Origin: a virus
IMG/VR virus record: IMGVR_UViG_3300022198_001111
Location: 1 to 22,261 of that record
DNA: 22,261 bases
Strand: one strand, 5' to 3'
Within the stretch, counting starts at the first letter, position 1. Each line of letters starts with the position of its first letter. The notes beneath the pieces were generated by a model, which worked only from the letters and a program-made list of their open reading frames with translations, did no database searches and was not told the DNA's origin. Positions 1 through 7,990 of this stretch are shown in pieces. The translations under genes and the position numbers were made by a program.

Positions 1-1495
1 AAACAGTGCCGTTTTTGACTACATCCCCGTAATACCAAAAATCAACGCAAAACTCTCCAGTAAAATTAAATGAAGAATCACTAGGGCCAGTTAAATAATC
101 GCCCGTACCATCAAAATAAATCGACCCCCCGTTGTCGGCAGTCGAATAACCACCGTGGGTATAGGGGCTGAAGGGTTCTGTTTTGGTATTACCGTTTACA
201 GTAATAGAGTGACCGTTTGTCGAACCATCCGCTATGTAAGGCAAGTGACAAGTGAGTAGCGTTGTATTAGTAATTGCTGTTAGTGGTTCAGTGGGAACTG
301 TGATAGATGTTTGAGTAGCATCGTATGCTGAACTGCCTTTTAGCCATCTCATATCACGTATATAACCATCTATTTCATAGCCTCCGCTATCATAACGTCC
401 GATAGAGGCATTAGAAAAATCTGCGCTATAAGATGAAGTTGTAGATCCTGTTCTTGTGCCGTTATGGAATATACTCAAAGTAGTTCCAGTTCTACAAAGA
501 ACTACATGATTCCAAGCTTTTGCAGTAGCTGGCCCATTTCCACTACTACCTACTTTGACTGCTCCACCGCTTCCTGCTCCATAATACCAATAAGTTGATT
601 CGTTATAAATTAATTGATTATGACTATCATTTGGAGCAGAGATAGCAATATGTAAACCTCCTGTTCCACCTGTCAATGATTCGGGCCACCACCAAAACTC
701 TATACTAAAATCGCCCGTTCCAAATTCATGTTCTGTAGAGTCTGCTACTTTTAGATAATCCCCGTTCCCATCAAAATAAGTCGAATACCCGCCGTGCCTA
801 TAGGGACTAAACGCGCCCTGCGTTACGTTACCGTTAGCGGTAATCGTATGGCTGTTTGTGGAGGAGTCAATAAACGAATTGTTAACTGCATTGTTCGCGC
901 CGACAGAAGTGATAAGCGCTGTGGTGTAGTTGCTATTTGCGACTGAGAATTGAAGCTCAAAGCTGCTAACGGCTGTAGCAATGTTTACCCCATCGCTCGC
1001 CCTAAACGTCAGGCTAAACGTACCCGCGTTAGCCGTATTGGTTGATGGCGTGATAGTAAAGACATTGGTGTTAGCTCCAGTACCCTGCGTGACAGTCGCC
1101 ACGTTTCCAGAGGTATCTGACGCGATGCTATAAGTGATCGGGATGCCTTCGGGGTCGGTCGCCGTTATAGTGACTGTAGTAGCGGTGCCGTCACTTGCTA
1201 AAGTATAAGACGACGCCGCACCGCTAATGCTAGGCGTGGTGTTAATCAGCGCAATGTTATACCAGCCGGTGCCATTCCAGATGTACAGGCGGTTATTGCC
1301 CGATACATACGCTTGGTCGCCGGTTGATGCACCAGATAGGGGCAGATCATCAATCGTTGCATATACCGTGGTGCTTGAACCTGATGGTGCTGCACCATCC
1401 CAGCGCGTCTTCGAGCTGCTGTAGGTGTAAGTAATCCCGTTCGAGGTTACCGTGTCGCCGTCAGAAGGTGAGTTGGGAAAGTTATACGCGGCCAT
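1..1495 (-). CDS. Multi-LamG tail adhesin (partial, 3' end outside window)
   Basis: This is a probable phage tail adhesin that binds glycans on the host surface. I read 498 codons from the ATG at 1495 to the window edge without a stop. Residues 1 to 35 form the short module shared with the other fibres (NFPNSPSDGD and a tyrosine/tryptophan pair). Residues about 90 to 190 form a cadherin/Ig-like domain (ATDPEGIPITYS). LamG (concanavalin A-like) domains begin near residues 240 and 460, each opening with YFDGxGDY. The second is cut by the window edge. AGAGGG lies 7 bases before the ATG, and the start is 3 bases after the stop of the upstream gene. It is a paralogue of that gene and lacks about 37 N-terminal residues found there. 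Receptor binding is inferred from the family; the ligand is unknown. Confidence 0.85.
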   Translation of the reverse strand, partial: MAAYNFPNSPSDGDTVTSNGITYTYSSSKTRWDGAAPSGSSTTVYATIDDLPLSGASTGDQAYVSGNNRLYIWNGTGWYNIALINTTPSISGAASSYTLASDGTATTVTITATDPEGIPITYSIASDTSGNVATVTQGTGANTNVFTITPSTNTANAGTFSLTFRASDGVNIATAVSSFELQFSVANSNYTTALITSVGANNAVNNSFIDSSTNSHTITANGNVTQGAFSPYRHGGYSTYFDGNGDYLKVADSTEHEFGTGDFSIEFWWWPESLTGGTGGLHIAISAPNDSHNQLIYNESTYWYYGAGSGGAVKVGSSGNGPATAKAWNHVVLCRTGTTLSIFHNGTRTGSTTSSYSADFSNASIGRYDSGGYEIDGYIRDMRWLKGSSAYDATQTSITVPTEPLTAITNTTLLTCHLPYIADGSTNGHSITVNGNTKTEPFSPYTHGGYSTADNGGSIYFDGTGDYLTGPSDSSFNFTGEFCVDFWYYGDVVKNGTV

Positions 1496-1498
1496 CTG

Positions 1499-4108
1499 TT
1501 AACCCTCTAAAGCGGCTGATGGTGGTGTGAAGTTGGATGTGTAGCGGGCTAGGCCTTTGGTGATTCGGAAGTCAGATATGTGGCCGCTAAAACATTGCGC
1601 GTTAGCCGCCCCATAAATACTGCCTATTCCAAAATAAGTTCCAGTATAGTCTGCAGTATCCGCTACAGATAAAGCCTGAGTACCATCGATGTAAAGCTTT
1701 GTAACAGAGGACGCTCTCACGACTGCAAAGTGATACCATTGATTTAAAGCGTAATTTACTGTGGATTCATGATAAGCGTTTGCAGCATATATTGCCCATT
1801 CAGAATCTGCAGGGGCTGCGTTAGTGATTTGAAGTGCCACAGAGTTAGTATTTGTTGCAGGAAAATTACTTGTTCCTTGTTGAAATAACCCTTTATCACC
1901 ACTGGCAGTAATATATGCCCAACCTTCTATAGTAAAATCTCCTGTTCGGAATGCAAAAAGATTTGAAGGAGACATTGTTAAATAATCCCCCGTCCCATCA
2001 AAATACATAGACGAAGTAAGGTATTTGCTCTGAGTAGTAGACGACTTAACGTCGCCGTTTAACGTGATTGTTTTGACAGACTGTGACTTATCAATAATGC
2101 CAGCGTCTGTTCCGTTAAGGAGCAGAGAGGTGTTGGTGATAGCCGTTAGGGGGGCTGTGGGTGGGGTAAAAGCGGACGTGTAGACGGCGGTGCCTTTTAC
2201 AATACGCACATCCGCAAGACTACCCTTAAACACCTGAGAGGGGGCGGCGCTGTCGTATCCTATGCCTATCCCCGTCGTCGCGTTTTGATTGTAACTGTTA
2301 GACGCTGTGCGTTGTGAAACACCATCAACGTAACAAGTAACAGTTCCACTTTCTCGAACAATAGCAATGTGAGTCCACTTATTAATTGCGTAATTAATAG
2401 ACGAAGTGAAAACGGCGCTAGTACCAAACACGAAGTCAAATGTGCCGTTTGAAAGCATCACGATTGACCAAGACCCCGCGCCTGTTCCTAGAACGCAAAG
2501 AGGGCGCATTGTTGCGTAGTGATCGGGGTTCCACCACCATTCAAAAGTAAAATCACCAGTCCCCATTTGCAACGACGCATCGTTTGCAACTACTGCGTAA
2601 TCACCAGAGCCATCAAAGTAAATCGACCCGCCATGGTCGGCAGTCGAATAACCAGCGTGTTCGTAGGGGCTAAATGCCTCTGTCTTGGTGTTGCCATTTA
2701 CAGTAATAGAGTGAGCGTTAGTTGAGCCGTCTGCTATGTAAGGCAAATGGCACGTTAGTAGTTTTGTGTTCGTAACCGCTGTGAGACGCTCTGTTGGGCC
2801 ACCGGAGGCTGGCGTTATAGCAGTTCCGCTTACACAGCGAAAATCTGTAAGGTATCCTTGAAATTCATATTGAGCACCTCCGAGACCAAGGTGGTAAGCG
2901 CTTGTCCCAATTAATGGTCGGTTTGTTACTGCCGTGTAATTAGTAGATGATGTAAATGTTGAAGTTTCTACAACACCATCAATATATAATTTAATTATGT
3001 TGCTCGAATCTCTAACAAAGCAAATGTGAACCCACTGGCTTATTGGTAAAGCTGAAGCAGACAGTAAAGCCCATTGTGTATTTGAATATATGCCAATTTT
3101 GTCAGTAGAATCGATCCAAACAGCAATATAGCTTCCATTAGTATTGCTAGGTCGCCAATCGATAATTGATTGAGATGCGCCAACGCTACTAGGTAAATAC
3201 ACCCAAAATTCGAGTGTAAATTCTGATGCGCCTAAAGCAACGCTACTAAGTGACAAATAATCACCAGCCCCATCAAAATAAGTCGAATACCCACCGTGTC
3301 GATACGGACTAAACGTATTCTGCGTTACGTTGCCGCTAGCAGTAATCGTGTGGTTATTAGTAGAAGAATCAGTAAACGAATTATTGACTGCATTATTAGC
3401 ACCCACAGAAGTAATTAGCGCTGTGGTGTAGTTACTGTTTTCAACTGAAAACTGAAGCGTAAACGTAGAGCTTGCCGACGCGACGTTTGTGCCATCGCTA
3501 GCTCTAAATACCAGAGTGAAACTGCCTGCGTTCGCAGTGTTTGTGCTCGGCGTGATCGTCCACTGGTTAGTGTTCGATCCAGTGCCTTGGGTAACCGTCG
3601 CAACATTCCCTGACGTATCGCTGACAATACTGTAGGTGAGCGGGACGCCTTCTGGGTCAGTGGCAGTAACCGTGACTGTGGTGGCCGTGCCATCTGTAGC
3701 AAGGGTGTAAGTAGCGCTAACGCCGCTGATAGAAGGCGTAGTGTTCACTATGCTGATTGAGTACCAACCCGAATCACTAAAGATATAGAGCTTGTCCGTA
3801 GAATCGACTAGCGCCATCGACCCCTCTGCCACTCCACTCAAAGGCAGATCGTTGATTGTTGCGTAAACCGTGACGCCAGCAGATGAATCAGCCGGTTGCC
3901 ACTCGCTATCCGTGCTATTCCACTGCAACACTTGCCCGTTGGTCGGCGCTACTGTGGACGTATCTACGTCTGTGAGCGCGTCGATGGCCTGAGTCAAACC
4001 TTGGGGGCTGTCAGACCAAACGCCTTGCGTAGAGTCATAGGCGTAAGTAATCCCGCTGACCGTAATCGTCTGGCCGTTAGTGGGGTTGCTTGGGAAATTA
4101 ACTGCCAT
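1499..4108 (-). CDS. Tail adhesin with Ig-like domain and three LamG domains
   Basis: This is a probable virion surface adhesin of 869 residues. In order it has a short fibre module (NFPSNPTNGQ, residues 3 to 30), an LTDVDTSTVAPTNGQVLQW module (about 45 to 75), a YATINDLP linker (about 83), a cadherin/Ig-like domain (about 123 to 224), and three LamG-type lectin domains starting near 276, 497 and 699. Each LamG domain opens with YFDGxGDY and has a W- and F-rich core. AAGGAA lies 7 bases before the ATG. It follows a tail-assembly chaperone gene and precedes a partial paralogue. It has no signal peptide or membrane segment, as expected for a virion protein. LamG domains bind carbohydrates or proteins in known families; the target here is unknown. 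The C-terminus ends on the third lectin (FTPPSAALEG), so the tip is probably a lectin rather than a cleaved chaperone. Confidence 0.88.
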   Translation of the reverse strand: MAVNFPSNPTNGQTITVSGITYAYDSTQGVWSDSPQGLTQAIDALTDVDTSTVAPTNGQVLQWNSTDSEWQPADSSAGVTVYATINDLPLSGVAEGSMALVDSTDKLYIFSDSGWYSISIVNTTPSISGVSATYTLATDGTATTVTVTATDPEGVPLTYSIVSDTSGNVATVTQGTGSNTNQWTITPSTNTANAGSFTLVFRASDGTNVASASSTFTLQFSVENSNYTTALITSVGANNAVNNSFTDSSTNNHTITASGNVTQNTFSPYRHGGYSTYFDGAGDYLSLSSVALGASEFTLEFWVYLPSSVGASQSIIDWRPSNTNGSYIAVWIDSTDKIGIYSNTQWALLSASALPISQWVHICFVRDSSNIIKLYIDGVVETSTFTSSTNYTAVTNRPLIGTSAYHLGLGGAQYEFQGYLTDFRCVSGTAITPASGGPTERLTAVTNTKLLTCHLPYIADGSTNAHSITVNGNTKTEAFSPYEHAGYSTADHGGSIYFDGSGDYAVVANDASLQMGTGDFTFEWWWNPDHYATMRPLCVLGTGAGSWSIVMLSNGTFDFVFGTSAVFTSSINYAINKWTHIAIVRESGTVTCYVDGVSQRTASNSYNQNATTGIGIGYDSAAPSQVFKGSLADVRIVKGTAVYTSAFTPPTAPLTAITNTSLLLNGTDAGIIDKSQSVKTITLNGDVKSSTTQSKYLTSSMYFDGTGDYLTMSPSNLFAFRTGDFTIEGWAYITASGDKGLFQQGTSNFPATNTNSVALQITNAAPADSEWAIYAANAYHESTVNYALNQWYHFAVVRASSVTKLYIDGTQALSVADTADYTGTYFGIGSIYGAANAQCFSGHISDFRITKGLARYTSNFTPPSAALEG

Positions 4109-4119
4109 CTTCTAATTCC

Positions 4120-4410
4120 TTACGCCGGTTGCGTAGGCCAACTAACATTGTTCGGGAAGCCTTCCTGACTTGTTATGTCGCGCAAACTCTGCCTATAGGT
4201 GGCCCACTCTGTCTTTTTTTCAGAAGACAAAGGCGCATCAGCGACCTGTGTCCAATCAGATACCAGCAGCAAGCCATCTCGCTCAGCACGTACCTGTATA
4301 GCAACAAGAGCGTCTCCGTCAGGAAGATCGGCGGGAGGGCCGAATAACGACAGGTATTCTGCTTCAGAAATCTCATGCTGGCCGTTAGAGTCGGCGTATC
4401 TGTACGTCAT
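4120..4410 (-). CDS. Tail fibre assembly chaperone (Phage_tail_APC-like)
   Basis: This is a 96-residue acidic protein with the signature of phage tail assembly chaperones: RAERDGLLLVSDWTQVADAP, then a helix with WATYRQSLRDI, then GFPNNVSWP at the end. Such proteins help fibres trimerise and are usually encoded next to the fibre they serve. This one sits between the 936-residue fibre and the LamG adhesins, so either could be the client. The ATG at 4410 forms an ATGA overlap with the stop of the fibre gene and has GGTGGA about 4 bases upstream. A GTG at 4419 would add three residues, but ATGA coupling is the rule in this genome, so I prefer 4410. Confidence 0.85.
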   Translation of the reverse strand: MTYRYADSNGQHEISEAEYLSLFGPPADLPDGDALVAIQVRAERDGLLLVSDWTQVADAPLSSEKKTEWATYRQSLRDITSQEGFPNNVSWPTQPA

Positions 4411-7217
4411 ACTTTCCACCCATACAAACCGAATTTGCCAGTTTTCATAGTTCCAGTACCTGTCCTAATAATTGACACGCCGGTAATCTGATTGCTGCCA
4501 GATACAGTCCCAGAATAAAGTCCGGTGAGCATGTTGTTAATCGCGTACACCGTCCCACTAGTTGTAGTACTTGCAGAGCGACCATGGTAAAAAGCTCGTT
4601 TTCCTGTTGTAGCCCGGTTGTTATCAACAACTATGAAAATCTCGAACCAAAACGGATACTCCGCATTTGTAGTATATGTGGCGTACAACGGCCAGTTATT
4701 TGCTCCATTGTCGGCTACAGTGGAAAACGTATCTGTACCGTACCGGTTAGCTTTATTAGTGTAGGAATACTCCGACGCTGATTGAGTAACCCCGTTCCTA
4801 CGAACACGCAGATACGCAGCCCCATCGTAATCATGATCAAACTCCCCTATAACTTTGTAGATGTTATAGGCGGCAGTCATACCATCAAGGTTAACAGCGG
4901 TTGCACCGGTGCTATCTGTTGTTGCTGTTGCCAGTTCTGTCCATTTTCCGCCGCCTCCAGCTGACGGAGTTGTAGCATCCCACCGACTGTTTGCGTTGTC
5001 CCAAGTTAATACCTGACCATCAGTCGGCGTCATGGTATTTACGTCGGACAGGTTCTCTATGCTCTGACCAGCAATGTTCGTCAGATAAGACTGGAGATCA
5101 GAAATTTGAGACTCTGTGATAGACAACGCCGCTTGATGTTGCGTTACAGAAGATTGTGTGATGTTTGCGTCCGGTACGTTTGCCCAAGTTACAGCCGCTG
5201 TAAGATTGTTCGTCTCCGATGTTAGGTACGAGGACAAATCAGGCGGCGTGTAACTAAACGCTCCAGTGGTGTTGTTATAGCTAAGCGCTGCCGTGCCTGC
5301 AGCGTTAGTAGTAACAGAGAGATCAGTAAGCGCGATACCGGCGGAGTCTGCCGCGTTAACCCACGCAGTACCGTTGTATTTTAAAACTTGGCCGTTAGAC
5401 GCCGTTGTAATTGTTACGTCTGAAACATCATTCAAAGCCACACTAGTTAAATATGTGCCAAAGTCACTAATCTGACTTTCCGTAATAGATAATGCAGCTT
5501 GGTGAGCAGTCACATCACTTTGAGTAACAGTGTAGCTCGTTAAATAACTAGACAGGTCTGGGGGCGTGTAACTAAATGCGCCTGTCGAACTGTTGTAGCT
5601 AAGCGCGGCGGTCCCTACCGCGTTAGTCGTAACAGAAAGATCGGTCAACGCAATACCGCTAGAATCCGTAGCGTTAACCCATGCAGTACCGTTGTATTTC
5701 AAAACTTGGCCGTTAGCCGCAGTTGTAATAGTTACATCTGAAACGTCATTTAACGCCACACTAGTTAAATATGTGCCAAGGTCACTGATTTGCGATTCAG
5801 TAATCGACAACGCGGCTTGATGTTGAGTGACACTGGTCTGCGTGATATTCGCATCCGGTACGTCCGCCCAAGTCACAGCTGCAGTTAAATTGTTTGTCTC
5901 TGTATAACTGGTCAAATAGCTAGACAAATCGGGCGGCGTGTAAGTAAACACGCCGGTAGTGTTGTTGTAAGTAACCGACCCATCACCGCTAGCAGTCCCT
6001 TCTGCGCCGACAGAAAGATCAGTTAGAGCTATACCACTGCTGCCGCCACCTGTCGGGTTAGCCTGAACCCACTGGCTTGAATCGCCGTCGTTGTAATAGA
6101 TGTAGGTCTTTAGCGCATTAGGGTCAAACCACATGTGCCCCGTGCTAGGATTACTTGGCGCGGTTTCTTGAACAGCAACAAGTGGGTTTGATGGGCCAGA
6201 GGGGTTCGCCTTGACCCACTGCGAAGATGTGCCGTCGTCGTAGTAAACATAAAGGCGCAGAGTAGTTGTGTCGTACCAGAGGTCACCATCTGACGGAGAG
6301 CTTGGTGCTGTATCTGCGGTAGTTACCGACGCCCCGCCTCCTCCAGACTGTGCCACCCAATCGTAATCTGTGCCATTCCAACTCAAAACTTCGTTGGTGG
6401 CGGCTGTGCTAGTGTTGAGGTGCGTGTCTACACTGGCATCGTTATAACTGCCGCCTGATGGCGAGGCAGCGTCCCACCGGCTGTTTGCGTTATCCCATGT
6501 AAGCACTTGCCCGTCTGTTGGGGTCATAGTGTTTACATCAGACAAGTCCTCAATACTCTGACCTGAAATGCTTGTCAGGTAGCCCGACAAGTCAGGCGGC
6601 GTATAAGTGAACACTCCGGTGCTGTTGCTGTATGCAAGCGCCGCTGTACCTGCGGTGTTGGTCGTAACAGAAATGTCAGTCAGCGCAATGCCGCCGCTCG
6701 CTGTAGCAGGCTCCCACTTACTGTTCGCATTGTCCCAAGTTAGAACCTGCCCATCAGTCGGCGCTGTCGTCGATGTATCTACATCACTAAGATCATCAAT
6801 TTGTGCAGCCCTGGGGATGATAATTTCCCCTGCCATCGCAGCATGAGCAGAACAGTTGTAATAAAGCTTAGACGGCGCGTCCTGCGGAACAACAAACTTA
6901 ATCGTCCCGCTAGCAGTTCCGTTGTTGGTTACACCATCGGAGTAAGCGTTGCCCGTGCCGGTGCCAGATACCGTCTTGATGTAGAACGGATGGCCGGTGG
7001 CGTTTACTGCAAACTCGTAAGTCTTACCCCTGTGCAGGTAAAGCGTCGGGTTACTGTCGCTATCGGTGCCGAATCCGTTGAAGACATAAGCACTAGAAGC
7101 ATTGTTGGTAACAGCGAAGTATCCGTCAGATGTGGCAACGTCCCACACGCCGAGTGTGGCGTTATAGATAAATCCGTTGAAAAGGTCGCCGCCTGATGGG
7201 TTGTCTGGGAAATTCAT
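4407..7217 (-). CDS. Long tail fibre with N-terminal cupredoxin-like domain
   Basis: This is a 936-residue tail fibre. Residues 1 to 30 are the fibre module also found in the LamG adhesins (NFPDNPSGGD). Residues about 35 to 137 look like a cupredoxin, with GHPFYIKT giving H76 and YYNCSAHAAMAG giving C122, H125 and M128. The shaft has repeated LSDVxTxxPTDGQVLTWDNA modules, two SSQWV modules (APSSPSDGDLWYD) and a duplicated 96-codon unit. The C-terminal domain from about 760 (GKWTELATATT to YGWKV) is unique in the window and is probably the receptor-binding or trimerisation tip. GGAG lies 7 bases before the ATG, which overlaps the previous stop as TAATG. The fibre role is well supported by composition and context. 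Copper binding is an inference from ligand residues only. Confidence 0.88.
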   Translation of the reverse strand: MNFPDNPSGGDLFNGFIYNATLGVWDVATSDGYFAVTNNASSAYVFNGFGTDSDSNPTLYLHRGKTYEFAVNATGHPFYIKTVSGTGTGNAYSDGVTNNGTASGTIKFVVPQDAPSKLYYNCSAHAAMAGEIIIPRAAQIDDLSDVDTSTTAPTDGQVLTWDNANSKWEPATASGGIALTDISVTTNTAGTAALAYSNSTGVFTYTPPDLSGYLTSISGQSIEDLSDVNTMTPTDGQVLTWDNANSRWDAASPSGGSYNDASVDTHLNTSTAATNEVLSWNGTDYDWVAQSGGGGASVTTADTAPSSPSDGDLWYDTTTLRLYVYYDDGTSSQWVKANPSGPSNPLVAVQETAPSNPSTGHMWFDPNALKTYIYYNDGDSSQWVQANPTGGGSSGIALTDLSVGAEGTASGDGSVTYNNTTGVFTYTPPDLSSYLTSYTETNNLTAAVTWADVPDANITQTSVTQHQAALSITESQISDLGTYLTSVALNDVSDVTITTAANGQVLKYNGTAWVNATDSSGIALTDLSVTTNAVGTAALSYNSSTGAFSYTPPDLSSYLTSYTVTQSDVTAHQAALSITESQISDFGTYLTSVALNDVSDVTITTASNGQVLKYNGTAWVNAADSAGIALTDLSVTTNAAGTAALSYNNTTGAFSYTPPDLSSYLTSETNNLTAAVTWANVPDANITQSSVTQHQAALSITESQISDLQSYLTNIAGQSIENLSDVNTMTPTDGQVLTWDNANSRWDATTPSAGGGGKWTELATATTDSTGATAVNLDGMTAAYNIYKVIGEFDHDYDGAAYLRVRRNGVTQSASEYSYTNKANRYGTDTFSTVADNGANNWPLYATYTTNAEYPFWFEIFIVVDNNRATTGKRAFYHGRSASTTTSGTVYAINNMLTGLYSGTVSGSNQITGVSIIRTGTGTMKTGKFGLYGWKV
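4957..5090 (-). repeat. Dispersed shaft module QVLTWDNANSRWD, distal copy
   Basis: This segment encodes SIENLSDVNTMTPTDG and QVLTWDNANSRWD. It matches the proximal copy at about 6450 to 6582 almost residue for residue, with many silent differences. The two copies bracket the repetitive shaft. Confidence 0.75.
5217..5504 (-). repeat. Fibre shaft repeat, copy B (288 bp)
   Basis: This is the second full copy of a 96-codon unit in the 936-residue fibre, running from HQAALSITES to PDLSSYLTS. Protein identity with copy A at 5535 to 5822 is very high, while the DNA differs mainly at third codon positions. The two copies have exactly the same length. Confidence 0.85.
5535..5822 (-). repeat. Fibre shaft repeat, copy A (288 bp)
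   Basis: This is the first full copy of the 96-codon unit (HQAALSITES to PDLSSYLTS). A third, partial copy begins at 5138 and diverges after the ISDL codons near 5093. Copies A and C are preceded by a further 16-codon stretch (NNLTAAVTWA, VPDANITQ) that is missing before copy B, which suggests unequal recombination during fibre growth or shrinkage. Confidence 0.85.
6450..6582 (-). repeat. Dispersed shaft module QVLTWDNANSRWD, proximal copy
   Basis: This is the proximal partner of the module at about 4957 to 5090. A weaker relative with DVDTSTTAPTDG lies closer to the cupredoxin-like domain near 6715 to 6800, and related modules occur in the LamG adhesin. Confidence 0.75.
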
Positions 7218-7990
7218 TAAACGTCTCCGACCTTGACGGCTGTTACTTCAGCAGAAATATCGCCCGTTCTGTTAAATTGGTCATAACTAGTCCTGATTTG
7301 ATAAGAGCTGCTAACAGACACGAGCCGCACCCAAGCGCCTTCTAAAGGCTCATCTGCCGAGTTATCACGAATTGTTGCCGTAGCTGCAAAACCCCCGAAC
7401 CATAAGTCGTATGGGTTCTGCGTCACCCACCCATTTCCGTCATTAGTCTCCAGTCGTACTGAGGCGCTGGGGACACCACCAGACGCCGTGCTTTTTCCGA
7501 TAGACATCCTTACATCAACAAGCCACGTTCCAGCCGTAAGGGTATAAGTCCCAAACGCAACACCATGAACAAAGCTGTTTTTATTAGAAGTTAGCCAATC
7601 AGAAGACGTGCTCTCGTAACTCAAAGAGTTGCCCGCCGTGACAGATGTTAGGTTTACATCCTGCATTGCGGCTAAAGAGCGGACGCCAGACTCTCCAGTT
7701 GATGTCCCCACCGCAATCCAATCGCCCGAAGCTGAGTCGTACACGTAGGTCACTCCGTTACTTTCGGAGAACCAAGCGTGGCCGTCGATTGGGTTCGAGG
7801 GTTTTGTGGACGATGTCTCAACAAGCGCATCTACGGTAAATGTTGCCCACGACCCGTTTTGTCGGATGTATTGGGAGCCATCTGAAGTCGCATCTTCTAA
7901 CTTATCTGTGTTTAGGTTAGAGAAATTGGCGTCCATCTCAGTGGCGGTGAGCGGCGACCCTTTGCCTGATACTGTGACAACCGTAGCCAT
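7217..7990 (-). CDS. Short tail fibre protein, paralogue 1
   Basis: This is a 257-residue probable tail fibre or appendage protein. The N-terminus carries a SGKGSPLTATEMDANFSNL adaptor segment also present in the gene upstream. It is followed by YIRQNGSWATF, a module with PSNPIDGHAWF and a YVYDSASGDW element, an AMQDVNLTSV segment, and a C-terminal beta-rich domain from about residue 140. That domain contains GTYTLTAGTWLVDVRMSIG, which is reminiscent of C1q/TNF-like jelly rolls. AGGGG lies 7 bases before the ATG, and the start overlaps the previous stop as TAATG. The shared N-terminus suggests that both paralogues dock on the same virion site while their C-terminal heads differ. The jelly-roll assignment is tentative. 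Confidence 0.8.
   Translation of the reverse strand: MATVVTVSGKGSPLTATEMDANFSNLNTDKLEDATSDGSQYIRQNGSWATFTVDALVETSSTKPSNPIDGHAWFSESNGVTYVYDSASGDWIAVGTSTGESGVRSLAAMQDVNLTSVTAGNSLSYESTSSDWLTSNKNSFVHGVAFGTYTLTAGTWLVDVRMSIGKSTASGGVPSASVRLETNDGNGWVTQNPYDLWFGGFAATATIRDNSADEPLEGAWVRLVSVSSSYQIRTSYDQFNRTGDISAEVTAVKVGDV

Noticed and set aside
1-4108. Diversity-generating retroelement target in the LamG adhesins
   Set aside because: I see no reverse transcriptase gene, no template repeat, and the differences between paralogues are not confined to adenine positions. Part of the system could still lie outside the window.
5093-5822. CRISPR-like array
   Set aside because: The repeats are in-frame coding units of 288 bases with no short direct repeats and spacers.
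6801-7196. Plus-strand open frame of 131 codons opposite the cupredoxin-like domain
   Set aside because: The minus-strand frame has clear domain motifs, and the plus-strand product shows no recognisable pattern.
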